The notes: generated by a model from the sequence alone, not told the origin. Shown: positions 1-8,353, counted from the first letter of the stretch. The stretch is 64,000 nt of DNA from Clostridium merdae (GCF_900176635.1 NZ_FXLN01000004.1:1446231-1510230); one strand, 5' to 3'. Numbers and translations: made by a program.

Positions 1-637
1 TTGCCGCCTTCTCCGCAATTTTTTGTATTTCTTCATCAAGCGTGAGTACCACGCCCCTTTTATTTTTCTCTGAGGTGTCTTTAATCTCTTTATTTTCTCC
101 GGACAATACACGGTTTACGGCGTCTACCCGGTAGCTTACCGTTATTCCGCCAGGGTCGGCGGATAAATAATCCTGATATGCCTTTTCCATTCCCGCCACG
201 CCGATATTACTGCCATCCAAATACCCAATTACATTGGCGGCAATTTGGTCGTTTGTTTTATAACGGTGGTATGTTTCAAAGGTATCAATGCCCTCGGCGT
301 GAACCGATTTGGGCAGGGTAAGCAAAAACGGTTTGCCCTTCGTGAGTAATGTATAAACCTCTTCCATTCGCTCGCGCGGCAAAACATCTGCCAAAATGGA
401 GGCCGCCTCTGGCGTGGGGTTCACTACGGCTGTATAGCCGGTTTCTGTACCTGTTAGTGGTTTTAAGTTAGTATCGTAAACAGTTCCTCGCCCAGAAGCC
501 ACTGTTAAACGGTAGCTGCTTTGGCGGTCAGCCGCTTCTGCCAGCTGGTTACCTGTTGAGAGCCGGTAAAGGTTTGTGACTAGTAATAACAAACAGACCA
601 TAAAAATGGAATAAAAAGCAGCCACACGCTTGCTCAT
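1..637 (-). CDS. Class B penicillin-binding protein, N-terminal part (cut by window edge)
   Basis: Reading the minus strand from ATG at 637 gives 212 open residues running off the left edge. The start has a short cytoplasmic tail and one membrane segment (about residues 6-24), then a pedestal region with the RGTVYD motif at residues 50-55, which matches the RGxIxDR-type motif of class B PBPs. It ends in a GVVLTLDEEIQ segment typical of the linker before the transpeptidase domain. The family crosslinks peptidoglycan (PBP2, FtsI or SpoVD type) with the catalytic domain outside the membrane. The catalytic SxxK, SxN and KTG motifs lie beyond the window, so the subtype is open; SpoVD-like is possible in a spore former. 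A CCCTCCC run at 645-651 gives a strong GGGAGGG ribosome site. Confidence 0.85.
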   Translation of the reverse strand, partial: MSKRVAAFYSIFMVCLLLLVTNLYRLSTGNQLAEAADRQSSYRLTVASGRGTVYDTNLKPLTGTETGYTAVVNPTPEAASILADVLPRERMEEVYTLLTKGKPFLLTLPKSVHAEGIDTFETYHRYKTNDQIAANVIGYLDGSNIGVAGMEKAYQDYLSADPGGITVSYRVDAVNRVLSGENKEIKDTSEKNKRGVVLTLDEEIQKIAEKAA

Positions 638-833
638 GTTCAATCCCTCCCGTTTTATAGCATATCCAGAATCAGGAAGGTTTAAACAATGTTACATGCG
701 AGCTACGAACCTGCTCTTGCAGAAAAAACCAATGAAAAAATTCAATTATTTATGCCTTTTTAATCCCTATATTTCAAAAAAAACCTGGCAGAAATAAAAA
801 ATAAATTTTATTATTTTTCTTCTTTATTCCCAC
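638..833. other. AT-rich intergenic region between divergent genes
   Basis: No open frame or RNA was recognised. It must hold the promoter of the minus-strand PBP gene, but I could not single one out. A small perfect hairpin (CTGC TCTT GCAG) lies at 711-722. Confidence 0.5.
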
Positions 834-862
834 TTTACACCGGGCTTTAATTTCGATATATT
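834..862 (+). promoter_or_regulatory. Sigma-A promoter of the diguanylate cyclase gene
   Basis: TTTACA at 834-839, a 17-nt spacer, and TATATT at 857-862. Transcription would begin near 869, leaving a leader of about 150 nt before the ATG at 1019. Confidence 0.6.
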
Positions 863-868
863 TTTAAT

Positions 869-1018
869 AATAAATCTGAATGGCATTTTCAGAACCTCGC
901 TTGCAGCAATCTTTCCACTGCATGCGAATCAGCCTGCGCAGCAAGCAGAATCCCACCTGCTTTACCCGGACGCTGAGAAACCTAGCCCACGCCTTCAGTA
1001 TACGATGGGAGAAATCGA
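869..1018 (+). promoter_or_regulatory. Structured-looking 150-nt leader of the diguanylate cyclase gene
   Basis: The leader is much more GC-rich than the DNA upstream. GCTTGC (near 899) can pair with GCAAGC (near 945), enclosing further short pairings. It does not match the GEMM-I or GEMM-II c-di-GMP riboswitch cores I looked for, so the function is unknown. The GGGAGA at 1007-1012 serves as the ribosome site. Confidence 0.35.
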
Positions 1019-1933
1019 ATGAAATTTGAAATGAGTGAAGACCTTTATCAGCGTATTTTTCAAAATAGTCCGGACGCAATTTTAATTGCAAACCCTAAGG
1101 GAAGAATCTACCGGGCGAACCCAAGCGCATGCCAGCTTTTTTTAAGAACCGAGGAGGAGCTTTGTTATTTAGGGCGGGCTGGAATTGTGGATTTAGGTGA
1201 CCCGAAACTCGCACTCGCCATACAGGAGCGTGAAAAGTACGGTAAAGCGCGCAGTGAATTAACCCTTCTTCGCAGTGACGGCAGTAAGTTTGTTGCAGAC
1301 TACGCCTCCTCCCTGTTTCAGGACAAGAATGGTGAGTGGCTTGCTGTTTTATCGATTCGTGATCTAAGTGATTATAAGCAAACCGAGGCAAAGCTACGCA
1401 GAAGCCAAGAGGAAAGCGAATTTCTTGCCATGCACGACTATTTAACTGGAGCGCTGGCACGCAGGTGCTTTATTGATATGTTAAGTGCCGAGATGAATAA
1501 GGCTCGATGGGAAAACCAGCCACTTACCGTAGCCATTGCAGACATTGATTATTTTAAGAACATTAATGATACCTATGGCCATATTTTCGGTGACACCGTT
1601 CTAAAGCGCTTTGCTGTATGTCTTTCAATGACCCTGCGCCCTTACGATTTTTTAGGCCGCTTTGGGGGTGATGAATTTATTCTTTGCTTCCCCAACACAA
1701 AGCTAGAAGAAGCATTTACTATTCTAGAAGAAATACGCCACAACGTAGAGCAAATGGATATTTATAATGATTCCAAGCAAATTGAGGTAACTGCCAGCTT
1801 TGGTGCAGCAGAATACCAGAGTGAGTATGGCTCTGACACAAATACGTTTTTAGACAAAGCAGATGATTTATTATACCGTGCAAAACAAAAACGAAATTTT
1901 GTATATAGTGAAGCATTTCTTGAAGAACGGTAG
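1019..1933 (+). CDS. PAS-GGDEF diguanylate cyclase
   Basis: This 304-residue protein should make cyclic di-GMP from two GTP. An N-terminal PAS sensor domain covers about residues 8-120 (NSPDAILIAN and RSDGS segments), a short coiled linker follows, and the GGDEF domain covers about 135-300. The active-site motif GGDEF is intact at 216-220. The allosteric inhibition site RxxD is also present (RPYD, 207-210, exactly five residues before GGDEF), so product feedback inhibition is expected. There are no membrane segments, so it acts in the cytoplasm on an unknown PAS ligand. It is a single-gene unit with its own promoter and terminator. The PilZ protein at 57974 is a plausible downstream receptor in the same genome. 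Confidence 0.93.
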   Translation: MKFEMSEDLYQRIFQNSPDAILIANPKGRIYRANPSACQLFLRTEEELCYLGRAGIVDLGDPKLALAIQEREKYGKARSELTLLRSDGSKFVADYASSLFQDKNGEWLAVLSIRDLSDYKQTEAKLRRSQEESEFLAMHDYLTGALARRCFIDMLSAEMNKARWENQPLTVAIADIDYFKNINDTYGHIFGDTVLKRFAVCLSMTLRPYDFLGRFGGDEFILCFPNTKLEEAFTILEEIRHNVEQMDIYNDSKQIEVTASFGAAEYQSEYGSDTNTFLDKADDLLYRAKQKRNFVYSEAFLEER

Positions 1934-1940
1934 AAAACAC

Positions 1941-1980
1941 AAGAGCCCCACCAGTGTATTACTGGTGGGGCTCTTTGTTT
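1941..1980 (+). terminator. Rho-independent terminator of the diguanylate cyclase gene
   Basis: Perfect 15-bp stem (1941-1955 with 1961-1975), 5-nt loop, then a T-rich run. Confidence 0.9.
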
Positions 1981-2030
1981 ATACTCTATGATAGGATAGC
2001 CAACATTAAATCGAGGTGGGTAGCAAATTA

Positions 2031-2060
2031 AAAAAGCCGCCCCATGCGGAACGGCTTTTT
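2031..2060 (-). terminator. Terminator of the cold-shock gene
   Basis: AAAAAGCCG at 2031-2039 pairs with CGGCTTTTT at 2052-2060; on the minus strand the stem is followed by a U run. Confidence 0.8.
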
Positions 2061-2077
2061 AGCTCAATTCAAAAGAA

Positions 2078-2290
2078 TTACTGAGCAATCTCAACATTGG
2101 CAGCCTTGAGCTTGCCGTTGCGAGCATCGGTTTCCACTTCAAAAGTGACCTTCTGGCCTTCAGTCAGTGACTTGTAACCCTGACCAGCAATAGCGGAAAA
2201 ATGAACGAAGATATCTTCGCCGCCATTGTCGTTGGCAATAAAGCCATAGCCTTTTTCTGCATTAAACCATTTAACTGTACCTTTCTCCAT
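2078..2290 (-). CDS. cspA: Cold-shock protein, CspA/CspB family
   Basis: A 70-residue single cold-shock domain that binds single-stranded nucleic acid and acts as an RNA chaperone. It has the RNA-binding motifs KGYGFI (RNP1) and DIFVHFSAI (RNP2) and the [10 protein letters not shown] start. The ATG at 2290 is chosen because AAGGAGGTG lies directly upstream and because this gives the usual family length; a longer reading frame extends upstream but has no family support. It is monocistronic with a strong promoter and a long untranslated leader, as is usual for csp genes. Which paralogue it is cannot be said from one window. Confidence 0.95.
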   Translation of the reverse strand: MEKGTVKWFNAEKGYGFIANDNGGEDIFVHFSAIAGQGYKSLTEGQKVTFEVETDARNGKLKAANVEIAQ

Positions 2291-2424
2291 AAGAAAAGCA
2301 CCTCCTTGAAAAAATGTTGTATCCAAAACTGTAAAAAGAAAAGCCCATATCTTGCATAAATCATTAACGGACAATGACTTACATCAAGATGTGAGCTCAT
2401 TTTCGTACATCATTTAGAATGCAA
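2291..2424 (-). promoter_or_regulatory. Long 5' untranslated leader of the cold-shock gene
   Basis: About 130 nt separate the inferred transcription start (near 2422) from the ATG. In known cspA genes such leaders act as RNA thermosensors. Here the length is seen; the role is inferred. Confidence 0.5.
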
Positions 2425-2428
2425 GATT

Positions 2429-2457
2429 AGTATATCATGGAGAGGCCGTTTTGTCAA
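2429..2457 (-). promoter_or_regulatory. Strong sigma-A promoter of the cold-shock gene
   Basis: On the minus strand TTGACA (2457-2452), a 17-nt spacer, and TATACT (2434-2429): a near-perfect consensus. Confidence 0.85.
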
Positions 2458-2602
2458 ACAGTTTCCCATGTTTTGCTGTTCTTTTTCTGCGGTATTTCTT
2501 GGCATTTTCTGGCCTAAAAACAGGCAAAAACTGCACGAAACAATCGGTATCCTCATACCCTTATAAGAGAGGCCGTCCACCATTTACAGGGAGTGGATTA
2601 CT

Positions 2603-3166
2603 ATGCCAGAAAACGTTCTTCAAGCAACGCTTTTTCCTTACCAGGTGAACCTACCGTACCCAAAGGTAGTCATAACGGAACCAAACCTTCGGTATGCCAC
2701 TTTAATTTCGGATGGTTACGCCGGACGAGGATCTGAATTGACCGCAGTGAATCAGTATTTGGTACACAGCTATTATTTGGAAAAATATCCTGAAATATAC
2801 CGCGCTTATCAAAAAATTGCACTTGTTGAAAAAATTCACCTAGAGCTTTTGGGCAAGCTCATCCTCAATTTAGGGGGAAAGCCGCTGCTGCAATCCGGTG
2901 TGACCGGCCATTTTTGGAGCGGCCAGTTCCCAGATTACCAATTTACGCTCAAAAGCATTCTGTTACGTGATATACAGGGAGAGCGTGATGCCATCTCTCA
3001 CTACAAGCTGCTAATTTGCCAAATAACAGAAGACCAAATTCAGCGCTTGTTCGCCCGAATTATCTTAGATGAACAGCGGCACCTAAAAATACTGACTCAT
3101 TTTTTATCCGACCCCTATATTCCGGAACCGCAAGCGAATGATTTTACAAATACTGGCAACACTTAA
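2603..3166 (+). CDS. Ferritin-like diiron protein
   Basis: A 187-residue, mostly helical protein with the spacing of carboxylate and histidine ligands expected for a ferritin-like four-helix bundle: GSELTAVNQYL in helix 1, EKIHLE (ExxH) in helix 2, GERDAISHY in helix 3 and DEQRHL in helix 4. Relatives include rubrerythrin-like, Mn-catalase-like and CotJC-like proteins. Likely jobs are peroxide handling, metal storage or spore-coat catalase, but none can be assigned here. GGGAG at 2589-2593 supports the ATG at 2603. The next ORF follows 43 bases later on the same strand and may be cotranscribed. Confidence 0.75.
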   Translation: MPENVLQATLFPYQVNLPYPKVVITEPNLRYATLISDGYAGRGSELTAVNQYLVHSYYLEKYPEIYRAYQKIALVEKIHLELLGKLILNLGGKPLLQSGVTGHFWSGQFPDYQFTLKSILLRDIQGERDAISHYKLLICQITEDQIQRLFARIILDEQRHLKILTHFLSDPYIPEPQANDFTNTGNT

Positions 3167-3209
3167 ACCATATCCTTGCGGGTTCTCCCGCTGAAAGGGA
3201 AGGGTACTG

Positions 3210-3497
3210 TTGCCGAATAAGAAGCGGAATGATACGTGGCTCGGAGTACTGGCTTTTTTATTGGCCGTTATTTCCGTCGTCTGTTTTTTTACTGCCTACC
3301 AGCTTCACGCGCAGGCAAAGCAAGATAGCAATGCGTTACCCTCCCGCGTGCTGGTAGGGTATTATTCAGAAAGTAATTTTAATAGCCAAAATACGAAACC
3401 AAAAACCGCCTGTTTATCAAGTGTAAACAGGCGGTTTTTCAATACTATTCTACTTATTTATGGTATTTTGCAGCAATATCTGCAACCGCATCAATAA
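3210..3497 (+). CDS. Small single-pass membrane ORF that reads through a terminator
   Basis: TTG start at 3210 preceded by AAGGGAAGGG. The product opens with a basic segment (PNKKRND), one clear membrane helix (about residues 11-32) and a polar tail. No stop codon occurs before the perfect hairpin at 3401-3439; the frame runs through it and into the convergent aminotransferase gene, stopping only at 3497. A transcript ended at the hairpin would therefore lack a stop codon after about 77 codons. Either the original 3' end has been lost (decay or frameshift) or the message is truly non-stop. The N-terminal part looks real; the last 18 or so residues probably are not made. Function unknown. Confidence 0.45.
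   Translation: MPNKKRNDTWLGVLAFLLAVISVVCFFTAYQLHAQAKQDSNALPSRVLVGYYSESNFNSQNTKPKTACLSSVNRRFFNTILLIYGILQQYLQPHQ
3401..3439. terminator. Bidirectional terminator between convergent genes
   Basis: Perfect 16-bp stem (3401-3416 with 3424-3439), 7-nt loop, with five T on both strands. It serves the minus-strand aminotransferase ending at 3454 and lies inside the small plus-strand ORF. Confidence 0.9.
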
Positions 3498-4632
3498 TAT
3501 ACTGTACCTGCTCATCGGTCAGGCCGGGGTACAGCGGCAACGATAAGCAGCGCTCAAAATGCTTCTGCGTGTTCGGGAAGTCATCGGGCTTATAGCCGAA
3601 GCGCTTGGTATAAGCAGACATATTGTGCACCGGAATAAAGTGAACACTGGTGCCTATATTGCGTGCATTCAGCTCAGTAATGAACTGGTCACGGTCAATG
3701 GTGAGCACCTCCGGCACAATGCGAAGCACATACAAATGCCAGCAGTGCGTGGTGTACTCGGGAACAAAAGGCTCCTCAATGGCATCCATCGCGCCGAAGG
3801 CTTCTTGGTAGCGGGCAGCAATCTTCAGGCGAGCCTCCTGCATCTCCTCCAAGCGGCGGAGCTGTACAAGACCCAAAGCGGCCTGCATATCGAACATATT
3901 GTTTTTGTAGCCAAACTCAGCAATATCATACTTCCAAGTGCCGCCCTTTGCATAACGATTCCAGGCGTTCTGGCTCATACCGCTGTTGGAGAACATGCGT
4001 GCTTTTACTGCAGTTTCTTCATCATCGGTTATCAGCATGCCGCCGTCACCCGTGCACAGGTTCTTGGTAGCATAAAAGCTGTAGGAAGCGGCACCCTTGA
4101 GCGAATTGCCGATGAGTCTGCCTTTATAGCGGCTCCAAAGAGCGTGAGCCGCATCTTCAGAAACAAAAAGATTGTGTTTTTCTGCAATATCGTAGATGCG
4201 ATCGAGGTCGCACACCTGTCCACTATAATGCACGGGAACAATAGCCTTTGTTTTCGGTGTAATCTTCTTTTCAATCTCATCCGGGTCAATGCAGGTAGTG
4301 CGGTAATCAATATCTGCCAAAACGGGAGTAGCTCCCGTGTGAATAATTGTATTTGCAGTAGCCACATAGGTCATTGGCGTGGTAATTACTTCATCTCCAG
4401 GGCCAATCCCCTGTGCGACTAGTGACATATGAAGAGCCGCTGTACAGGAGTTCATTGCCACAGCGTATTTTGCGCCCAAATACTCCGCAAACTGTTTCTC
4501 AAACTGCATGGTACGGGGGCCTTTGGCAAGCCAGCCGGATTTCAGCGTGGCAACCACTTCATCAATTTCTGCCTCTGTAATGTCTGGAACATTATAGGGA
4601 ATAAACGTATCGCGGCTAACAAACTTGCTCAT
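3454..4632 (-). CDS. DegT/DnrJ/EryC1/StrS-type sugar aminotransferase
   Basis: A 392-residue PLP enzyme of aspartate-aminotransferase fold type I that transfers an amino group to a keto-sugar nucleotide. Visible features are the N-terminal substrate loop, the cofactor-binding SEDAAHALWSRY stretch and the Schiff-base lysine in SFYATKN near residue 190. The GTWKYDIAEFGYKNNM segment resembles ArnB/PseC-type 4-aminotransferases, so a UDP-4-amino-sugar product is plausible. It lies divergent from the wbp operon and is distinct from the WbpE-like aminotransferase at 5649, implying a second amino sugar. The CapD-type dehydratase at 51745 could supply its 4-keto substrate. Promoter at 4737-4765. Confidence 0.88.
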   Translation of the reverse strand: MSKFVSRDTFIPYNVPDITEAEIDEVVATLKSGWLAKGPRTMQFEKQFAEYLGAKYAVAMNSCTAALHMSLVAQGIGPGDEVITTPMTYVATANTIIHTGATPVLADIDYRTTCIDPDEIEKKITPKTKAIVPVHYSGQVCDLDRIYDIAEKHNLFVSEDAAHALWSRYKGRLIGNSLKGAASYSFYATKNLCTGDGGMLITDDEETAVKARMFSNSGMSQNAWNRYAKGGTWKYDIAEFGYKNNMFDMQAALGLVQLRRLEEMQEARLKIAARYQEAFGAMDAIEEPFVPEYTTHCWHLYVLRIVPEVLTIDRDQFITELNARNIGTSVHFIPVHNMSAYTKRFGYKPDDFPNTQKHFERCLSLPLYPGLTDEQVQYIIDAVADIAAKYHK

Positions 4633-4736
4633 AACTGTTCCTTTCCCCTGCTTAGGCTCTCACCGGATTGGCCGAGCAGGAATGAATACGCAAAATATCC
4701 GGTTTTCTACAATTTACTAGACGAAAGTTACTGTTT

Positions 4737-4765
4737 ATGATAATACGAACGGAAATTCTTGTCAA
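4737..4765 (-). promoter_or_regulatory. Sigma-A promoter of the DegT-type aminotransferase
   Basis: Minus strand: TTGACA (4765-4760), 17-nt spacer, TATCAT (4742-4737). Confidence 0.75.
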
Positions 4766-4796
4766 TATGAATCCACGGTAATGCAGATTGAAACGA

Positions 4797-4825
4797 TTGA
4801 CTCTGGTAAATAATAGCGATATAAT
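4797..4825 (+). promoter_or_regulatory. Sigma-A promoter of the wbp operon
   Basis: TTGACT at 4797-4802, 17-nt spacer, TATAAT at 4820-4825. A start near 4832 leaves about 240 nt before the preferred first codon at 5071. A second TATAAT at 4941-4946 has no good -35. Confidence 0.75.
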
Positions 4826-4831
4826 AACTTG

Positions 4832-5070
4832 ACGGTATTAGCAAAAGAGCATTATGAATGCCTGAAGAGCATGGTTTTAAGCGCCCCGGCGGTTATGACT
4901 ACCGGCAGGTTGTTCCTATGCCAGTTCTTTCGGTTTATTCTATAATAAGGGATTGCGCCAAAAGAAAGCCGGAAAGAGAGAAAATCGGAAACCGTGCGCA
5001 AAATTCGGCAGCTGCGTACGAGCTACCCGGCTATTTCTATTTTGCTGCCGAAGAATGGCGGTTACTCATA
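4832..5070 (+). promoter_or_regulatory. Long leader of the wbp operon
   Basis: An open frame from ATG 4858 continues in frame into wbpD, but its 71 codons look unlike the acyltransferase family and have only a weak ribosome site. I read it as untranslated leader. It contains a GGCGGTTA element twice (near 4889 and 5058); these recall but do not match the ops element used by NusG paralogues. Confidence 0.4.
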
Positions 5071-5646
5071 GTGAGCGAGAAAAATTATTATGTTCATGAA
5101 AGTGCTTTCGCAGATGATGGCTGTAACATTGGAGAGGGAAGCAAGGTTTGGCACTTTAGCCATATTTCTTCCGGGTGCCAAATTGGCAGGGGATGCACAT
5201 TAGGGCAAAACGTATTCATTGCCCCTGGTGTAACCGTAGGCGATCACTGCAAAATTCAAAATAATGTTTCTATTTATGAGGGCGTAGAGCTTGGTGATTA
5301 TGTATTCTGCGGCCCTTCTATGGTATTTACCAATGTACCGCGCCCCCGCTGCAAATACCCACAGCGCGGTACTGAGTTTTATGTTCGCACACCGGTAGGC
5401 GAGGGTGCCAGCATCGGCGCTAATGCAACCATAGTGTGCGGGCACAGCATAGGCGCACACGCGTTTATTGCCGCAGGCAGCGTGGTTACTAAAGACGTTC
5501 CTGCGCACGCTATTATGATGGGCAGCCCCGCCCGGCAACGCGGCTGGGCCTGTGAATGCGGTGAAACGCTGGAGGAAGCTCTGCACTGCCCCAAATGCGG
5601 CAGGCAGTACACACAAACGCCGGAAGGCCTGAAGGAGGAACAATAA
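5071..5646 (+). CDS. wbpD: UDP-2-acetamido-3-amino-glucuronate N-acetyltransferase, WbpD-like
   Basis: This left-handed beta-helix acetyltransferase should move acetyl from acetyl-CoA to the 3-amino group of UDP-GlcNAc(3NH2)A, giving UDP-GlcNAc(3NAc)A. The hexapeptide repeats ([40 protein letters not shown]) fill residues 10-160, with the HFSHI motif of this family. The C-terminus has two zinc-ribbon-like pairs (CECG and CPKCG) found in some relatives. GTG at 5071 is chosen because [11 protein letters not shown] matches how the family begins; it has no strong ribosome site, so the start is less sure than the identity. wbpE follows after two bases. Confidence 0.85.
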   Translation: MSEKNYYVHESAFADDGCNIGEGSKVWHFSHISSGCQIGRGCTLGQNVFIAPGVTVGDHCKIQNNVSIYEGVELGDYVFCGPSMVFTNVPRPRCKYPQRGTEFYVRTPVGEGASIGANATIVCGHSIGAHAFIAAGSVVTKDVPAHAIMMGSPARQRGWACECGETLEEALHCPKCGRQYTQTPEGLKEEQ

Positions 5647-5648
5647 AC

Positions 5649-6782
5649 ATGCAGAAAATTGAATTCAACGACTTGTCGGCCCAGTACCGTAGCCTGAAAC
5701 CGGAAATTGATGCAGGAATTGCGAAGGTTCTGGAAGAATGCCACTTTATCTCCGGCCCGCAGGTAGAAGAATTAGAGCAAGAGCTTTGCAAATACGTTGG
5801 GCGCAAGTACTGCATAAGTGTGTCAAACGGTACCGACGCTCTGCAAATGCCGTTAATGGCTTGGGGCGTCGGCGCAGGCGATGCCGTGTTTGTACCTGCC
5901 TTTACCTTTGTAGCAACTGCTGAGGTAGCCAGCCTGATGGGCGCGACCCCCATCTTCTGCGATGTAAAAGAAGACACCTTTAACCTTGACCCCGCTTCTC
6001 TGCGCCAGCAGATTGAGCGCGTAAAGGCAGAAGGCAAGCTAAACCCCAAGGTCGTTATTCCGGTTGACCTTTTTGGCCAAACGGCTGATTACGATGAGTT
6101 GGAAGCCATTTGCAAGGAATTTGGCCTTTGGATGCTCGAAGATGCGGCACAGGGCTTTGGCGGCATGAATAAAGGCCGCAAGGCATGCGTGTTCGGCGAT
6201 GTTTCCGCAACCAGCTTCTTCCCGGCAAAACCTTTGGGCTGCTACGGGGACGGCGGTGCCATTTTTACAGATGATAAAGAAATGTACGATCTGCTTGTCT
6301 CTATCCGTGTACACGGTAAGGGAAGCTTTAAGTACGATAATGTTCGCGTTGGCCTCAATGCGCGCCTCGACACTCTTCAGGCTGCGATTCTGCTGCCAAA
6401 GCTTCGCGCTTTTGATACAGAGAACGAAACCAGAAACAAAGCGGCGGCACTGTACACCTCTTTACTTAAGGATAAATTTGATGTTCCGGTCGTACCGGAA
6501 AATTATGTGTCGAGTTGGGCACAATATACCATCAAGGCAAAAACCACCGAAGAGCGCGACCGCTTAATGAAGGGCCTTGCCGATAAAGGCATTCCCACCA
6601 TGGTCTATTACCCCAAAGCGCTTCACCTGCAAAAGGTGTATGAAGAGTACGGCAACAAGGAGGGTGATTTCCCGGTAAGCGAAAGCTTGAGCAAGCGTGT
6701 TTTCAGCCTGCCCATGCACGGCTATATCACCACTGAAATTGTCACCTATGTGGCAGAGGCACTCAACGCACTGGCAGAATAA
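5649..6782 (+). CDS. wbpE: UDP-3-keto-GlcNAcA aminotransferase, WbpE-like
   Basis: A 377-residue DegT-family PLP enzyme. In the WbpA-B-E-D-I pathway WbpE uses glutamate to aminate the 3-keto group left by WbpB. Visible are FNDLSAQYRSLKPEID at the N-terminus, SNGTDALQMPL, the EDAAQGFGG cofactor-binding stretch and the lysine of SFFPAKPLG near residue 185, typical of the WbpE/WlbC branch. ATG 5649 follows AAGGAGGAACAATAAAC; longer readings upstream only overlap wbpD. It sits between wbpD and wbpA in one operon. Confidence 0.92.
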   Translation: MQKIEFNDLSAQYRSLKPEIDAGIAKVLEECHFISGPQVEELEQELCKYVGRKYCISVSNGTDALQMPLMAWGVGAGDAVFVPAFTFVATAEVASLMGATPIFCDVKEDTFNLDPASLRQQIERVKAEGKLNPKVVIPVDLFGQTADYDELEAICKEFGLWMLEDAAQGFGGMNKGRKACVFGDVSATSFFPAKPLGCYGDGGAIFTDDKEMYDLLVSIRVHGKGSFKYDNVRVGLNARLDTLQAAILLPKLRAFDTENETRNKAAALYTSLLKDKFDVPVVPENYVSSWAQYTIKAKTTEERDRLMKGLADKGIPTMVYYPKALHLQKVYEEYGNKEGDFPVSESLSKRVFSLPMHGYITTEIVTYVAEALNALAE

Positions 6783-6860
6783 TAGTTACACAAGACGGCG
6801 GAGTGTTCCGCCTGATGATAAAAGTGAAAGAAATGCAAACAAAAAGGTAGGTAACAAACT

Positions 6861-8180
6861 ATGTCAAATCGCAAGACGGAGCTTCTTTCCAAAATAGAGA
6901 GCAAAACCGCCACAGTTGGTATTATTGGGTTAGGCTATGTCGGCCTGCCCCTCGCTGTGGAAATCGCCAAGGCCGGCTACAAAACCATCGGCTTCGACGT
7001 TCAGGAGCAGAAGGTGGAGCAGGTAAACCGCGCGCATAACTATATTGGCGACGTGGTAGACAGCGCTTTGGAGGATGTGGTAAAAAGCGGCAAGCTTTCC
7101 GCCACCAGCGATTTCTCCTTTATCAGCAACGTAGACTGCGTTGCCATTTGCGTACCCACTCCGCTCGACCAATATCAGCAGCCCGACATCAGCTATGTAA
7201 AGGGCTCCACAGAGTCCGTTTCCAAATACATGCACGCCGGCATGCTGATTATTTTGGAATCCACCACATACCCCGGCACCACAGAAGAGCTGTTGAAGCC
7301 CATTCTGGAGGAAAGTGGCCTTGTGTGCGGAGAGGACTTCTTCCTTGCGTTTTCTCCCGAACGTGTTGACCCCGGTAACAAGCAGTACAAAACAAAAAAC
7401 ACTCCCAAGGTTGTTGGCGGCGTAGGCAAAGACAGCACCGAGGTTGCCGCTGCTTTGTACCGCAACGTTCTCGAGGGCGGTGTTTACGAGGTTGACTCCC
7501 CTGCTGTTGCAGAAATGGAGAAGCTGCTCGAGAACACCTACCGCAACATTAACATTGGCCTTGCCAATGAAATGGCGATTATTTGCAACCGCATGGGCAT
7601 TAATGTGTGGGATGTTATCGACGCTGCGAAAACAAAGCCCTATGGCTTCCAGGCGTTTTATCCGGGCCCGGGTCTTGGCGGTCACTGCATTCCGCTTGAC
7701 CCCTTCTACCTTACCTGGAAGGCTCGCGAGTTTGATTACCACACCCGCCTGATTGAAACCTCCGGCGAAATTAACACCGCCATGCCCGAATACGTGGTAG
7801 ACCGTGCAATGAAGGTTCTAAACCGCAATAAAATTGCAATGAACGGTGCACGCGTTCTGGTGCTGGGCGTTGCTTACAAAAATGATATTGACGACTACCG
7901 CGAGTCCCCCGCTCTGAATGTAATTGACCATTTGCTGGAGCAGGGCGCAGACGCAGTCTTCTTTGACCCCTATATTTCAGAATACAAGCACAAGGGCAAG
8001 GTTCACCAAGGTCTTACCGAGCTGACGGACGACGAGCTGAAAAATGCGGACATTGTAATTGTTTGCACTGCTCACGAGTGCTTTGATTACAACCGGATTC
8101 AGTCTCTCTCCAAAGCAATTTTCGATACCAGAAACGCAATGAAGGGCGTAGAAGACAGAAGTAACATTGAACTACTGTAA
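6861..8180 (+). CDS. wbpA: UDP-N-acetylglucosamine 6-dehydrogenase, WbpA-like
   Basis: A 439-residue nucleotide-sugar dehydrogenase that oxidises UDP-GlcNAc at C6 to the uronic acid using two NAD+. The N-terminal Rossmann motif GLGYVGLP is at about residues 22-29. The central helical domain carries the PGPGLGGHCIPLDP motif with the catalytic cysteine (near residue 276), and the C-terminal UDP-binding domain carries VLGVAYKNDIDDYRESPAL. Family length is normal. AAAGGTAGGT precedes the ATG. This is the first committed step of the pathway encoded by the neighbouring genes. Confidence 0.93.
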   Translation: MSNRKTELLSKIESKTATVGIIGLGYVGLPLAVEIAKAGYKTIGFDVQEQKVEQVNRAHNYIGDVVDSALEDVVKSGKLSATSDFSFISNVDCVAICVPTPLDQYQQPDISYVKGSTESVSKYMHAGMLIILESTTYPGTTEELLKPILEESGLVCGEDFFLAFSPERVDPGNKQYKTKNTPKVVGGVGKDSTEVAAALYRNVLEGGVYEVDSPAVAEMEKLLENTYRNINIGLANEMAIICNRMGINVWDVIDAAKTKPYGFQAFYPGPGLGGHCIPLDPFYLTWKAREFDYHTRLIETSGEINTAMPEYVVDRAMKVLNRNKIAMNGARVLVLGVAYKNDIDDYRESPALNVIDHLLEQGADAVFFDPYISEYKHKGKVHQGLTELTDDELKNADIVIVCTAHECFDYNRIQSLSKAIFDTRNAMKGVEDRSNIELL

Positions 8181-8353
8181 ACATGGTTTTTAAAGTACAA
8201 ACAGCATTTCCCTATTAAAATGGTGAAAATAAGCCCGCTCATGGCTTGGCTGTTTTCTGTGACAAAGACAAGGCAAGGAGCGCCGGCGGGGCCAGCGCTC
8301 TTTGCTGCGTAAGAAACGAAAATATTGGATGTAAAATGAAGGATGGGAACGTT

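Noticed and set aside
863..1018. c-di-GMP riboswitch (GEMM) before the diguanylate cyclase
   Set aside because: The conserved core and GNRA receptor sequences were not found.
864..1460. Minus-strand frames opposite the diguanylate cyclase
   Set aside because: They overlap a clear PAS-GGDEF gene, have no ribosome site and look like shadows.
4858..5070. N-terminal extension of WbpD from ATG 4858
   Set aside because: Weak ribosome site and a sequence unlike the acyltransferase family; kept as leader instead.
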